Source: Thermoactinomyces intermedius
GTDB lineage: Bacteria; Bacillota; Bacilli; Thermoactinomycetales; Thermoactinomycetaceae
Reading direction: 5' to 3' (one strand)
DNA length: 64,000 nucleotides
NCBI RefSeq assembly: GCF_016055025.1
Contig: NZ_JAECVW010000001.1
Part shown: positions 24,976-34,083 of the stretch, in pieces
Layout: each line of letters begins with the position of its first letter
Numbering within the stretch: the stretch's first letter is position 1
The notes under the pieces: generated by a model
The model's input: only the letters and a program-made list of their open reading frames with translations
Database searches by the model: none
Told to the model about the DNA's origin: nothing
Translations under genes and position numbers: made by a program

Positions 24976-25655
24976 AATTCACCTCACCTAATTAAAATGA
25001 GGTCAGGTGGTGAAAAGACTTGCAAAAAACAGAGGGGATATAATCAGAGGATGATTGGTTCCTTTATATATATTTTAACAAAAATTAGAAAAGATTAACA
25101 TATATATTGGTATAAAGTAATACAAAAATATGATTAAAATCGGTATATTTTATGCTTGAATTTTGCTACGGGTGCGGGTTTTCCGAGGGGCGGTTGCGAG
25201 GGCGCCCGGGGATCCTTGAAATAGTGAAAAGCCCGGAATATTTGAAAAGAAAAGGGGCCGGGAAGTCGTGCGGAAGCAAACAGGAGCGGGGAATGCCGCT
25301 TGCGGTCACGGGTTTGCAGATTAAAAATTTTTGATTATTCTTAATATTTGTTCGTGATTTAAAAGAATTCAAACCGTGGAAGCAGGGGGACAACCGGTTA
25401 AAAGATAAAGGAATGGATTCACAATTTCAAACCGCCGGCGAAATGTTGTTCCAAAAACGTCAGGGATCCCTCTTCCCTGAGACGGACATCTTCCTCCCAC
25501 TTCTATTATACAACGGCGGAAAAAAGAATATCAGACTGTTTTTTCGGGGGGAAATGGTGCATCATGTTCCAGTGAGATCGTGTCCGGGAGGTTGGATGGA
25601 GTCCGGATGTCACGGGCCATCCGCTTCCGGTGACGCCGTCGGGAGGAGGAAAGAG
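24976..25655. other. Long intergenic region upstream of the rifampicin phosphotransferase gene
   Basis: About 680 bases. The first 170 after 25010 are very AT-rich (runs such as tatatatatttt), then composition becomes GC-rich. The rph frame stays open upstream to 25413, but there is no ribosome site or conserved protein sequence there. A TATTATAC motif lies at 25504, without a convincing -35. I recognise no riboswitch, terminator or known small RNA. Confidence 0.4.
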
Positions 25656-28277
25656 ATGAATCCGTATGTCCTTGAGTTTCAGGAAATCCAACCAACGCAT
25701 CACAGACTTGTCGGGGGAAAAGGATATCATTTGGGAGAGTTGTCCAAGATTGAAGGTATTCACGTGCCGGAAGGGTTTTGTGTGACCACAGCCGCATTTC
25801 AAAAGGCCTTGGCATCAAATGAAACCTTTCATACGCTGTTGGAGCGGCTTACCCGGCTGAAAGATGAGGACCTTGAACAAACGGGGGAAATCAGCGGGAA
25901 AATCCGGAAAGTGATCATGGCGTCCCCCCTTCCCCGGGAAGTGGTAAACGCGGTGGACCGCCAGCTTGAAAAGCTTGGAAGGGAAGAAGCTTATGCTGTT
26001 CGTTCCAGCGCAACGGCCGAGGATTCGCCTGATCATTCTTTTGCGGGCCAGCTGGCTTCCCGGCTCCATGTCATGGGAGCCCGGGAAGTTTTCCGGTCGG
26101 TGAAAGAATGCTGGGCTTCCTTGTTTACGGATCGGGCTGTGATTTACCGCATGAAAAACGGATGGGATCATCGGGAGGTTTTGCCGGCTGTTGTGATTCA
26201 AAAGATGGTTTTTCCTGATGCCTCCGGTGTCATGTTCACCGCTGATCCCGTCACTTCCAACCGCAAGGTGCTGGCGGTGGATGCGTGCTTCGGATTGGGG
26301 GAGGCCTTGGTATCCGGTGAAATTTCCGGCGACAGCTACAAAGTGCGGGAAGGAAAAATCACGGAGAAGCGGATTGCCATCAAAAAGTCGGCAGTTTATG
26401 CAAGGAAAGAAGGAGGGACGGAGAAAAAGGGGATCCCGCCGGAGAAGCAAAACCGTCCCGTCCTTTCAGAAAAGCAGGTGTTGGAGCTGGAACAAACCGG
26501 CAGGAAGTTGGAAGCGCATTTCGGATGTCCCCAAGACATTGAATGGTGTTTGGCCGACGGTTCCTTTTATATCGTTCAGAGCCGCCCCGTCACTACTTTG
26601 TTTCCTGTTCCAAAGCAGGGGGAAACCCGGGGAAAACGCGTCTATGTGTCGGTCGGGCATCAACAGATGATGACAGATGCCATGAAACCATTGGGATTGT
26701 CCTTTTTCTTGTTAACGACGCCCGCGACCATGCGGACAGCGGGAGGAAGGTTGTTTGTCGATGTCACGCCGATGCTGGCTTCGCCTGAAAGCCGAAATCA
26801 GTTGCTTCAATCCCTCGGACAAAACGATCCGCTGATCAAAGACGCGCTGATGACCATTATCAAACGGGAGGATTTTGAGGATTTTATCCGGTCATTTCCG
26901 GAAAGCAAAGGCCGTGATCCCGGACCGGGACGCCAAGCGCTGCCGTCTCCGCCTGATCCGGTCTCCATTGAAAGCGATCCGTCTGTCGTTTTGGAACGAA
27001 TGAGAACGGCTCAGGCATCCGTCGAAAAGTGTAAACAAGAGATCCGGACGAAATCCGGGCCGGCGTTGTTTGATTACATCCGGCATGATCTGAAGCGGAT
27101 GAGGAAGGAGTTATCTGCCCATATCGATGTGATTCAGGCGGCGATGGATGCTGCGATGTGGATCAATGAAAAGATGGAACAGTGGCTGGGGGAAAAACAC
27201 GCGGCTGACCAATTGACCCAATCGGTGCCGAACAACATCACATCGGAAATGGGGATGGAACTTTTGGAGGTGGCCGATGCGATCCGCCCCTATCCGCAAG
27301 TTGTGGATTATTTGCAACGGGTGAAAAAGGATTCTTTTTTGGATGACATGGTCCGGCTGGAGGGCGGCAAAGAAGCCCGTGCCAAAATCGATGCTTTTCT
27401 TCAAAAGCATGGAATGCGTTGTCCCGGAGAAATAGATATCACCCGGACCCGTTGGAGCGAAAAGCCCGTCACACTGATTCCACTTCTGCTTCACTATGTT
27501 GAAAGTTTTGAACCCGGTGCCGGCAGACGCAAGTTTGAGCAAGGGAAGCAAAAAGCATTGAAAAAAGAGAAGGAATTGTTGCAACGGTTGAAAGCATTGC
27601 CGGATGGCGAGCGAAAAGCAAGGGAAACCAAGCGGATGATCCGGCGGCTGAGAAGCCTCGCCGGCTTCAGGGAATATCCCAAGTACTGTATCATTCAACG
27701 TTACTTTATCTATAAGCAGTCTTTGCTGAAAGAAGCGGAACAGCTTGTGCAAAAGGGAATTTTGCGGGATAAAGAAGAAGTTTTTTACCTCACTTTTGAT
27801 GAATTTTGTGAAGCGGTGTGCACCGGCAGGCTGGATGAACGCATCATCCGCCGACGAAAGAGAGAATACCGTTTCAATGAAAAACTGTTCCCTCCGCGTG
27901 TGATCACTTCCGATGGCGAAATCATCCAAGGCCGGTACCGACGGGAAAACCTCCCGGACAACGTAATTTTGGGGCTGCCGGTTTCTTCCGGTATTGTTGA
28001 GGGACGGGCCCGTGTCCTTTTGAATATGGAGGACGCGGTGCCGGAAGACGGGGATATTTTGGTGACCAGATTTACCGACCCCGGTTGGACTCCCTTTTTT
28101 ATCCCGGTGAAAGGATTGGTGACCGAAGTGGGAGGGTTGATGACCCATGGCGCTGTCATTGCCCGGGAATACGGCCTGCCGGCTGTGGTCGGGGTGGAGA
28201 ATGCAACCAGGCGGATCAAGGACGGACAAAGGATCCGGGTGAATGGCACGGAGGGTTATATCGAAATTTTGGAGTGA
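25656..28277 (+). CDS. rph: Rifampicin phosphotransferase (PEP synthase-like)
   Basis: Inactivates rifampicin by phosphorylation of a hydroxyl group with ATP. 873 residues in three parts: ATP-grasp domain (LVGGKGYHLGELSKIEG, AVRSSATAEDSPDHSFAGQ, FGLGEALVSGEISGDSY, DIEWCLADGSFYIVQSRPVTT), a central rifampicin-binding domain beginning at RVYVSVGHQQMMTDAMKPLG, and a C-terminal swivelling His domain with GGLMTHGAVIAREYGLPAVV, where the His carries the phosphate. The central domain distinguishes it from true PEP synthase. ATG at 25656 follows GGGAGGAGG. Monocistronic, with a long leader and a terminator at 28297. The family is common on Bacillales chromosomes, so this need not be acquired resistance. 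Confidence 0.9.
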   Translation: MNPYVLEFQEIQPTHHRLVGGKGYHLGELSKIEGIHVPEGFCVTTAAFQKALASNETFHTLLERLTRLKDEDLEQTGEISGKIRKVIMASPLPREVVNAVDRQLEKLGREEAYAVRSSATAEDSPDHSFAGQLASRLHVMGAREVFRSVKECWASLFTDRAVIYRMKNGWDHREVLPAVVIQKMVFPDASGVMFTADPVTSNRKVLAVDACFGLGEALVSGEISGDSYKVREGKITEKRIAIKKSAVYARKEGGTEKKGIPPEKQNRPVLSEKQVLELEQTGRKLEAHFGCPQDIEWCLADGSFYIVQSRPVTTLFPVPKQGETRGKRVYVSVGHQQMMTDAMKPLGLSFFLLTTPATMRTAGGRLFVDVTPMLASPESRNQLLQSLGQNDPLIKDALMTIIKREDFEDFIRSFPESKGRDPGPGRQALPSPPDPVSIESDPSVVLERMRTAQASVEKCKQEIRTKSGPALFDYIRHDLKRMRKELSAHIDVIQAAMDAAMWINEKMEQWLGEKHAADQLTQSVPNNITSEMGMELLEVADAIRPYPQVVDYLQRVKKDSFLDDMVRLEGGKEARAKIDAFLQKHGMRCPGEIDITRTRWSEKPVTLIPLLLHYVESFEPGAGRRKFEQGKQKALKKEKELLQRLKALPDGERKARETKRMIRRLRSLAGFREYPKYCIIQRYFIYKQSLLKEAEQLVQKGILRDKEEVFYLTFDEFCEAVCTGRLDERIIRRRKREYRFNEKLFPPRVITSDGEIIQGRYRRENLPDNVILGLPVSSGIVEGRARVLLNMEDAVPEDGDILVTRFTDPGWTPFFIPVKGLVTEVGGLMTHGAVIAREYGLPAVVGVENATRRIKDGQRIRVNGTEGYIEILE

Positions 28278-28296
28278 GCTGGAAAAGGAAAAAACA

Positions 28297-28336
28297 AAAA
28301 ACCCTGAAAACCTGGATCCAGGTTTTCAGGGTTTTT
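28297..28336. terminator. Bidirectional terminator, 40-base perfect palindrome
   Basis: Two perfectly complementary 20-base arms centred on ggatcc between convergent rph and rpsD, with A and T tracts at the ends. Confidence 0.93.
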
Positions 28337-28363
28337 CTTCGTTGCATCTGCTTTTTTGCCGGA

Positions 28364-28966
28364 TTAACGGGAGTAGAACTCGACGATCATGGTCTCGTTA
28401 ATCTCAGACGGCAATTCCGAGCGCTCCGGAAGACGGGTGTAGGTCCCTTCCATTTTGTTTTCATCAAAGGTGAGATATTCCGGAAGGTATTGACGTTCTT
28501 CCAAAGCTTCTTTGATGATTTGCAGGTTGCGGCTTTTTTCGCGTACGCCGATGACATCGCCCGGTTTGACTTGGTAAGAAGGACGGTCCACTTTTTTCCC
28601 GTTAACCAGGATGTGGCCGTGTACCACCAATTGGCGTGCTTGTGCACGGGTACGGGCAAGTCCGAGACGATACACGAGGTTGTCCAAACGGGATTCCAAC
28701 AGCTTCATGAAGTTTTCCCCGTGGACCCCTTTCATTTTCCCTGCGCGTTTGAACAGGTTACGGAATTGCTTTTCATTAACGCCGTACATCAAACGGAGTT
28801 TTTGTTTTTCCTGCAATTGCATTCCGTATTCGGAAAGTTTTCTGCGTTGGTTCGGGCCGTGTTGTCCGGGAGCGTACGGGCGTTTTGCCAACTCTTTTCC
28901 GGTTCCGGAAAGAGAAATTCCCAGACGACGGCTTAATTTCCAAGTAGGTCCTGTGTAACGTGCCAT
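28364..28966 (-). CDS. rpsD: 30S ribosomal protein S4
   Basis: Primary 16S rRNA-binding protein of the small subunit. The sequence begins MARYTGPTWKLSRRLGISL, continues with RPYAPGQHGPNQRRKLSEYG, and has the S4 domain SRLDNLVYRLGLARTRAQAR and VNGKKVDRPSYQVKPGD. No N-terminal zinc-binding Cys set is present, so this is the Zn-independent form. 200 residues is normal. It is expressed from its own promoter with a ~200-base leader that in Bacillales mediates autoregulation by S4. Confidence 0.97.
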   Translation of the reverse strand: MARYTGPTWKLSRRLGISLSGTGKELAKRPYAPGQHGPNQRRKLSEYGMQLQEKQKLRLMYGVNEKQFRNLFKRAGKMKGVHGENFMKLLESRLDNLVYRLGLARTRAQARQLVVHGHILVNGKKVDRPSYQVKPGDVIGVREKSRNLQIIKEALEERQYLPEYLTFDENKMEGTYTRLPERSELPSEINETMIVEFYSR

Positions 28967-29167
28967 ACTTTTTGGCTCCTTTCATCATTTGCTGGTTTTT
29001 CGCAAATGACAGGGTGCTGATTCGCGAATTACCCGCACTTTCCGGATAGCGGCGAAAAGCCGGATACCCACCGGTTCCCGGTGAGGCGAATCAGTGAGGG
29101 TGATCCCTTCACCTATCGTTTGCTTGCTATCCTCAAAACCCTTTTTCAGGAACTTTGAGCCATACAA
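28967..29167 (-). promoter_or_regulatory. rpsD leader, probable S4 autoregulatory element
   Basis: A structured ~200-base untranslated leader between the rpsD promoter and start. Stems include gcctcaccgg/ccggtgggt and an inner pairing of gattcg with cgaatc, plus catttgc/gcaaatg just before AAAGGAG. Position and structure agree with the S4-binding rpsD leader known in Bacillus; the exact match was not computed. Confidence 0.7.
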
Positions 29168-29173
29168 GGAATT

Positions 29174-29201
29174 ATTATAGCCGGTTCCATGCAAAAGTCA
29201 A
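29174..29201 (-). promoter_or_regulatory. Sigma-A promoter of rpsD
   Basis: On the minus strand TTGACT (29201-29196) and TATAAT (29179-29174) are separated by 16 bases. Confidence 0.8.
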
Positions 29202-29232
29202 TAACAGAAGGGAAAATGGAGGAACGGGACGA

Positions 29233-29886
29233 TCAGACGGGTTTGACACGGACGTAGTGGATCGGCAGGCCGCGGGAGAGAAATTTTTCTTCGTATTCGG
29301 TGGTGATGTTGTCCGCCTGAAAGGGGCTGTTGTGCAGATCCCGCGTCATTTCGATTGTTTCCCATCTGTGTTCGGCAAATTCCTCCAATGAAAAATCGAA
29401 CAGGCTGACACTGTCGGTTTTTAAAATCAAGTCACCGCCGGGTGCCAACACTTTCCGGTAACGTTCCAAAAAACGATGGTGTGTCAGGCGCCTTTTGGCA
29501 TGCCGTTTTTTCGGCCATGGATCGCTGAAGTGAAGATACAGGCGGTTGATCTCCCCATCGCCGAAGACTTCGTTTAACCATTCCACATCCATCCAGATGT
29601 AATGAAGGTTTTGGTTTTCGGTTTCTTCTCCTTTGCGGACGGCTTTTAACAAAGGCTCCTGAATTTTTTCGACACCGATCCAGTTGATATCGGGATATCG
29701 GGTGGAAGCTTTGGCTAAAAATTGGCCTTTTCCGGTCCCGAGTTCCACGTAAAGGGGATTGTCGGGATGTGGAAAGCGCGAACGCCACTTGCCTTGCCAC
29801 TCATTTTTGTTTTCATCCGTGACCCGGAAAACCATCGGGTGATTGGATAGAATTTTCGGTGCTTCTGGATTTCTTCTCAGTCGCAT
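29233..29886 (-). CDS. trmB: tRNA (guanine-N7-)-methyltransferase
   Basis: SAM-dependent enzyme forming m7G46 in tRNA. The SAM-binding motif is YVELGTGKGQFLAKAS, followed by the TrmB-specific LHFSDPWPKKRHAKRRLTH and a C-terminal TEYEEKFLSRGLPIHYV. 217 residues is the normal length. ATG start with GGAGG twelve bases upstream. It ends ~30 bases before the rpsD promoter on the same strand and is likely monocistronic. Confidence 0.95.
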   Translation of the reverse strand: MRLRRNPEAPKILSNHPMVFRVTDENKNEWQGKWRSRFPHPDNPLYVELGTGKGQFLAKASTRYPDINWIGVEKIQEPLLKAVRKGEETENQNLHYIWMDVEWLNEVFGDGEINRLYLHFSDPWPKKRHAKRRLTHHRFLERYRKVLAPGGDLILKTDSVSLFDFSLEEFAEHRWETIEMTRDLHNSPFQADNITTEYEEKFLSRGLPIHYVRVKPV

Positions 29887-30063
29887 GGTTCTCTCTGATC
29901 CTCCATTTAAAATTCCTTTCTATTATAACGATTGACGAGCGGGAAAACAAAGGGTTTCCTGCTTGTGGACGCCCGGTTTTTCCCTGCTGGGTGTATACAT
30001 AAACGAAGCGGTAAGGATTGGAATAGATAGAAAATAGATCTTTAATGGAAGGGAGAAGGATGG

Positions 30064-30372
30064 ATGTATTATTATCCGTATGGATGGATGGGAACGGAAG
30101 GGTATATCGAGCAAAGACGTCCTGAACCCCCGGGCAGGCCGGGTCGCCCCGGTCAGCAGCAACCCCCGCAACAACAGCCTTTCGTGGCTCCGCAAACGTT
30201 GCGCCAATATGTCGGTCAGGTGATCCGTGTGGTGGTTCGTGATGTATTCCGTTATCCCACCTACGTTTATGTCGCCGATGTGAACCGATGGGGAGACGCC
30301 ACCTTGGTTGCTTGCGTTCAAGGGGTGCCCCGGCCGATTGTCGTTTCCTCCAGACAAGTCAGCATCGTGTAA
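30064..30372 (+). CDS. Small Pro/Gln-rich protein, possibly spore-associated (102 aa)
   Basis: Not recognised. The N-terminal third is Tyr/Gly/Pro/Gln-rich (MYYYPYGWMGTEGY, PGRPGRPGQQQPPQQQ), as in many coat proteins. The C-terminal ~60 residues look like a small beta domain (LRQYVGQVIRVVVRDVFRYP, WGDATLVACVQGVPRPIVV). There is no signal peptide. ATG start after GGGAGAAGGATG. Monocistronic, with a strong terminator downstream. A coat or spore role is inferred only from composition. Confidence 0.6.
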   Translation: MYYYPYGWMGTEGYIEQRRPEPPGRPGRPGQQQPPQQQPFVAPQTLRQYVGQVIRVVVRDVFRYPTYVYVADVNRWGDATLVACVQGVPRPIVVSSRQVSIV

Positions 30373-30390
30373 CAAGAAAGAGCCGTTTTT

Positions 30391-30429
30391 CCGGGCCGGT
30401 GAAGGGGCGCCCTTCCGGCCCGGATTTTG
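30391..30429 (+). terminator. Intrinsic terminator
   Basis: Long GC-rich stem ccgggccgg/ccggcccgg continued by aaggg/ccctt with a two-base bulge, then attttgtt. Confidence 0.8.
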
Positions 30430-30589
30430 TTGATATAAATAAAAACATTTAATATGCTAAGATTAAAGCCGGTTCCGTGCTAGTCAAAGCGACGCTTGGC
30501 TGGCATGGGGCCGGTGGTCTGTCCGTTTGATTTTGCCATACAATGGGAACAAGGATGGATGATTTTTCGGACTGGTTCGGGGTGTTGAT

Positions 30590-31321
30590 GTGTCAAAAAG
30601 AATCTTTCCGCTCTTGATGGTTTTCACGGCTTTTGCCTGTGTGGCTTGCCAGGGGTTTTTCTTCGGAATGCAACAAGACTCCACGGATCGCTGGGGTTTT
30701 GATGAAAAATTGTATCAAGAGGTTCCAAAAATCAAAGATTTGCTTTTGGATACGGGTGTGCAAACTTACTTGCAAAATCAGCCCTATATTTACGGCGGAA
30801 GTGATGATGGCCGGTATTTGTCCGTCTTGAGTTACATAAAGGAAAAACAAGTGTTCCGGATGGATTTTTACCATTTGGACAGCGGCCGGTGTGTCCAAAC
30901 CCTTTATTTGCCGGAAAAAAGCAAGCTGGAAAGCAAAATGCATTCCAAAGACGGCGATGAGATGGTGGAATATCTGGAAATCGTACAGGAAACGATCGAC
31001 AAGGGATACCGGATCAACAAGCCGGTGAAACCGGTTTTGTTAGTAACCGGCAACCGGTATATCCTGCAGAAAGAAGCCGGATGGTATGCACGTGCCTATA
31101 AGCAGGATGATGATTTGTATTTGACGGTTGAGAATGAAAAGGGGCGGCGTTGGACGATTTTCCGGAAAGATTTAAAGGGAATCAAAGAAAATGAAATTTA
31201 TCCTTATTTGGTGCCTTTGAATGAAAATCATTCCGACTGGGCTTTTGCGGTTGTGCTGAAAGGGGACCGGGCAGAAGAAAATATGGTCCGCCGTTTTGAT
31301 GCCCGTGCGTTCCGGCCCTGA
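30590..31321 (+). CDS. Lipoprotein of unknown function (243 aa)
   Basis: A signal peptide (KRIFPLLMVFTAFACVAC) ends in a lipobox with Cys20, so it is probably a lipoprotein on the outer face of the membrane. The mature part has alternating beta and polar segments (IYGGSDDGRYLSVLSYIKEK, FRMDFYHLDSGRCVQTLYLP) without a recognisable family. GTG start at 30590 has only a weak ribosome site (GGGGTGTTGAT). It is followed by the histidine phosphatase gene after 69 bases. Confidence 0.65.
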   Translation: MSKRIFPLLMVFTAFACVACQGFFFGMQQDSTDRWGFDEKLYQEVPKIKDLLLDTGVQTYLQNQPYIYGGSDDGRYLSVLSYIKEKQVFRMDFYHLDSGRCVQTLYLPEKSKLESKMHSKDGDEMVEYLEIVQETIDKGYRINKPVKPVLLVTGNRYILQKEAGWYARAYKQDDDLYLTVENEKGRRWTIFRKDLKGIKENEIYPYLVPLNENHSDWAFAVVLKGDRAEENMVRRFDARAFRP

Positions 31322-31390
31322 ACCCCGCACCCCGCGGCCGGGGCATGGAATGAAGAGGGATTGGGCACTGATTCGACGGGAGGAAGAGCG

Positions 31391-31987
31391 ATGGAGACCA
31401 AAATTCTTTTGATTCGTCACGGGGAAACCTTGTGGAACCGGGAATTTCGCAAGCAAGGGCAACGGGATGTCCCGTTGAGTGATTTGGGCAGGGATCAGGC
31501 AGCCAAGCTGGCCGGCTATCTGAAGAACGAAACGTTCAGTGCCATTTATGCCAGTGACCTGTCCCGCGCCAAAGAGACGGCACAACTGGTGGCCAAACCG
31601 CACCGGTTGCCGGTCACGGTTTTTCCGGAATTCAGGGAAAGAAATTTTGGTGAGTGGGAAGGGTTGATGGATGAGGAAGTGAAACGGAAATATCCCGACT
31701 GGAAAGAAGTGTCTTTAAACGGGGGAAAATACGGTGTGGAAACCATAAAAGCCATGCAAAAACGGTTTTTGGAAAAATGCGAGGAATTGGCCAGGAAACA
31801 TTTTGGAGGGCAAATTGCCATTGTGGCCCATGGTTTGTGCATCCATATGTTTTTGCATCTGGTTACCGGCGGGGAATACGGTCCGCGAAGAGAAAAATTG
31901 AAAAATACCAGCTTGACCCGGCTGATTTATCGCCAAAACGGCCGGTGGACGGTGGAAAGTTATAATGAAGTGCCGCATCTTCAATGA
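31391..31987 (+). CDS. Histidine phosphatase family protein (phosphoglycerate mutase-like)
   Basis: A 198-residue member of the histidine phosphatase superfamily. The phospho-accepting His is in LLIRHGETLWN near the N-terminus; FRERNFGEWEG is the second block and IAIVAHGLCIHMF carries the second catalytic His. The family includes phosphoglycerate mutases and alpha-ribazole or sugar phosphatases; the substrate cannot be deduced. ATG at 31391 follows GGGAGGAAG. A sigma-54 regulator pseudogene begins immediately downstream. Confidence 0.85.
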   Translation: METKILLIRHGETLWNREFRKQGQRDVPLSDLGRDQAAKLAGYLKNETFSAIYASDLSRAKETAQLVAKPHRLPVTVFPEFRERNFGEWEGLMDEEVKRKYPDWKEVSLNGGKYGVETIKAMQKRFLEKCEELARKHFGGQIAIVAHGLCIHMFLHLVTGGEYGPRREKLKNTSLTRLIYRQNGRWTVESYNEVPHLQ

Positions 31988-32015
31988 GATTATCCGTAAT
32001 GGAGGTTGTCCGGCT

Positions 32016-33162
32016 GTGGAAGCAGAATGCAACGATGTTCAAGAGCTCAGAAAGGAGCTTTTCCGGTTGCGGGAAAGGCAGCAGCTGATGGAAGCGGCTT
32101 TTGAGAGCGCTTATGAGGGGATTGTTCTGGTGGATTCCGACGGGAACATCGTCATGCTGAATGACACATATGCCAAATTTTTGCAAGTGGATGCCCGGGA
32201 AGTCATCGGGCGGCATGTGACCGAAGTGATTGAAAACACACGGATGCACAATTGTCGTCCGCACCGGCCGGCCGGAGCTGGCGCAAGTCCAACGGATCCG
32301 CGGCGGAGACATGTTGGTTCATCGCATTCCCATCCGCAAAAACAACCGGGTGGTATCTGCAGTTGGCAAAGTTTTGTTTCAAGATGTGAATGAATTGCAC
32401 GCCTTGTCCCGCCGGGTCATGCAGTTGAGCAAAGAATTGGACTATTACAGGGGAGAATATTTCAAAAAATTGGGAATTCGATACCGTTTTGATGACATTG
32501 CGGGAAAAAGCGAAGCCATGCTCCGGGTGAAGGAAATGGCGCGGAAAGTGGCTTGAAGTGATTCCACGGTTTTCATCGGGGGCGAAAGCGGAACCGGAAA
32601 AGAAATGTTTGCCCATGCCATCCACTATGAAAGCCCGAGACGGAAAAAGCCGTTTATTAAAGTCAATTGTGCCGCCATTCCGGAAAGCTTGATGGAGTCG
32701 ATTTTGTTCGGGTATGAAGAGGGGGCGTTTACCGGGGCTTCCCCGGGAGGCAGAAAGGGAAAGTTTCTCCTCGCGGAGGGAGGCACGATTTTTTTGGATG
32801 AAATCGGGGAGCTTCCTCTCACCATGCAGACAAAACTGTTGCGCGTGTTACAGGAAAAAGAGGTGGAGCCGGTGGGAGCGGCTCATCCGGTTCCGGTCAA
32901 TGTCCGGGTGTTGGCGGCCAGCAACCGGGATTTGGAGGAGATGGTCATGGAAAAGCGGTTCCGGTTGGATTTATTTTACAGGCTCCATGTGATTTCCTTG
33001 CAAATTCCCCCGTTGCGCAAGTGGAAAGAAGATATCCCGGAACTGGCACAGATCCTGCTCAAGGAATTATCGGCGGAGCTGGGGATTTACACAAACCGGA
33101 TCACGCCGGAAGCCATGGGATGCCTGTTGAATTATGACTGGCCCGGAAACGTCCGGGAATTG
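32016..33162 (+). pseudogene. Decayed PAS/sigma-54 interaction domain transcription activator
   Basis: Remnant of a bacterial enhancer-binding protein. GTG 32016 follows GGAGG. A PAS domain is seen in AFESAYEGIVLVDSDGNIV. Three lesions break it: an extra A near 32250 shifts frame (the natural sequence resumes as IVVRTGRPELAQVQRI); an in-frame TGA stands at 32554 just before SDSTVFIGGESGTGKE, the AAA+ Walker A; and the gene stops after NYDWPGNVREL, losing the rest of the AAA+ and the helix-turn-helix, where it runs directly into a permease remnant. The sigma-54 contact loop GAFTGA is intact, so decay is recent. By context it would have controlled the permease and 3-hydroxybutyrate dehydrogenase genes. 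Confidence 0.88.
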
Positions 33163-34058
33163 AAAACGGATGCGTTTGCCGCGCCCGTTCTCGGCACATT
33201 GGGCAGCTTGATCATTTTTCTGGCGGGAATCGCGTGGTTGAACTTTCGCAAAAGACGGCTGATTCAAAATGATAAAGAGAATTTGACTTCGTCGGTCAAC
33301 GAATCCGGTCCACCCCGCGACGAGTCCCAATTGCCGGATTTTTGGCTCTTTTGCTCCCGCTTCTTTTGGTGTTGGCCGGAAACGGCGCGTTTACTTACCT
33401 GATCTTGCCGGATTGGTATTCAGAAAAGGTCTTGGAAGCATACGGAGGAATTGAGGTGGATCAGGTTCTGGGGGTCTGGGCGCTGGTTCTTTCATTGACC
33501 CTCGGGATTTTGGCGGGAATCCTGATTACCTGGGTGACGCAAAAAAGAGCCGGGAAAGCGTGGGGTTTTAAAAAGCCGGACTTCCGGCAATCCCTGACGG
33601 CCGGGGTGTCCGGATCGCTTTTGGCGATCATGAATACGGCCTCGGAAGTGGGGTTTGGAAATGTGATTGCCGGCTTGCCGGGGTTTCAATCGATTACCCG
33701 TGCCCTGTTGTCGATGGATGTGAATCCCCTTTTTTCCGAGGCATTGTCCATCAACATTTTGGCCGGCATCACCGGATCCGCATCCGGCGGCATGAGCATT
33801 GCCCTCGACATCATGGGGCAAAAGTATCTGGAGCTGGCCGTAAGCATCGGGCTGGATCCTGAGGTGTTGCACCGGATCGCTTCCATGTCGGCCGGCGGCA
33901 TGGACACGTTGCCCCATAACGGGGCGGTCATCACCCTTCTGGCGATCTGCGGATTGACGCACCGGGAAGCGTATCCGGACATTTTTGCGATCACGGTGAT
34001 CAAGACGTTGGTTGTTCCGTGTTTGATTTTGTTGACCATCGCGACGGGGATGGTTTAA
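33163..34058 (+). pseudogene. Decayed GntP-family permease, N-terminal part deleted
   Basis: C-terminal portion of a GntP-type organic acid:H+ symporter. It begins abruptly after the regulator remnant with TDAFAAPVLGTLGSLIIFLAG and breaks frame at ~33336 (one G missing in the ccgg run; the expected LPGFLALLLPLLLVLAG continues in another frame). From there to 34058 the sequence is intact (ASEVGFGNVIAGLPG, MSAGGMDTLPHNGAVITLL, both family blocks). The missing N-terminus and the regulator C-terminus were probably lost in a single deletion at ~33162. In Bacillales, GntP permeases next to 3-hydroxybutyrate dehydrogenase are thought to import hydroxybutyrate. Confidence 0.87.
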
Positions 34059-34083
34059 ACATTTTTCAAGAGGAGGATATCAG

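Noticed and set aside
25261..25320. Rifampicin-associated element upstream of rph
   Set aside because: Only the core gcttgcgg matches the 19-base actinobacterial element; the inverted half is missing.
25152..25334. 60-residue open frame in the intergenic region before rph
   Set aside because: No ribosome site, Gly/Arg-rich composition typical of chance frames in GC-rich sequence, and no recognisable family.
25413..25655. N-terminal extension of the rifampicin phosphotransferase (open frame to 25413)
   Set aside because: The ATG at 25656 has a strong ribosome site and begins exactly at the conserved N-terminus; the upstream residues show no conserved pattern.
28297..28336. 40-base perfect palindrome as an operator or recombination site
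   Set aside because: Position between convergent gene ends, flanking A/T tracts and loopless hairpin are fully explained by a bidirectional terminator.
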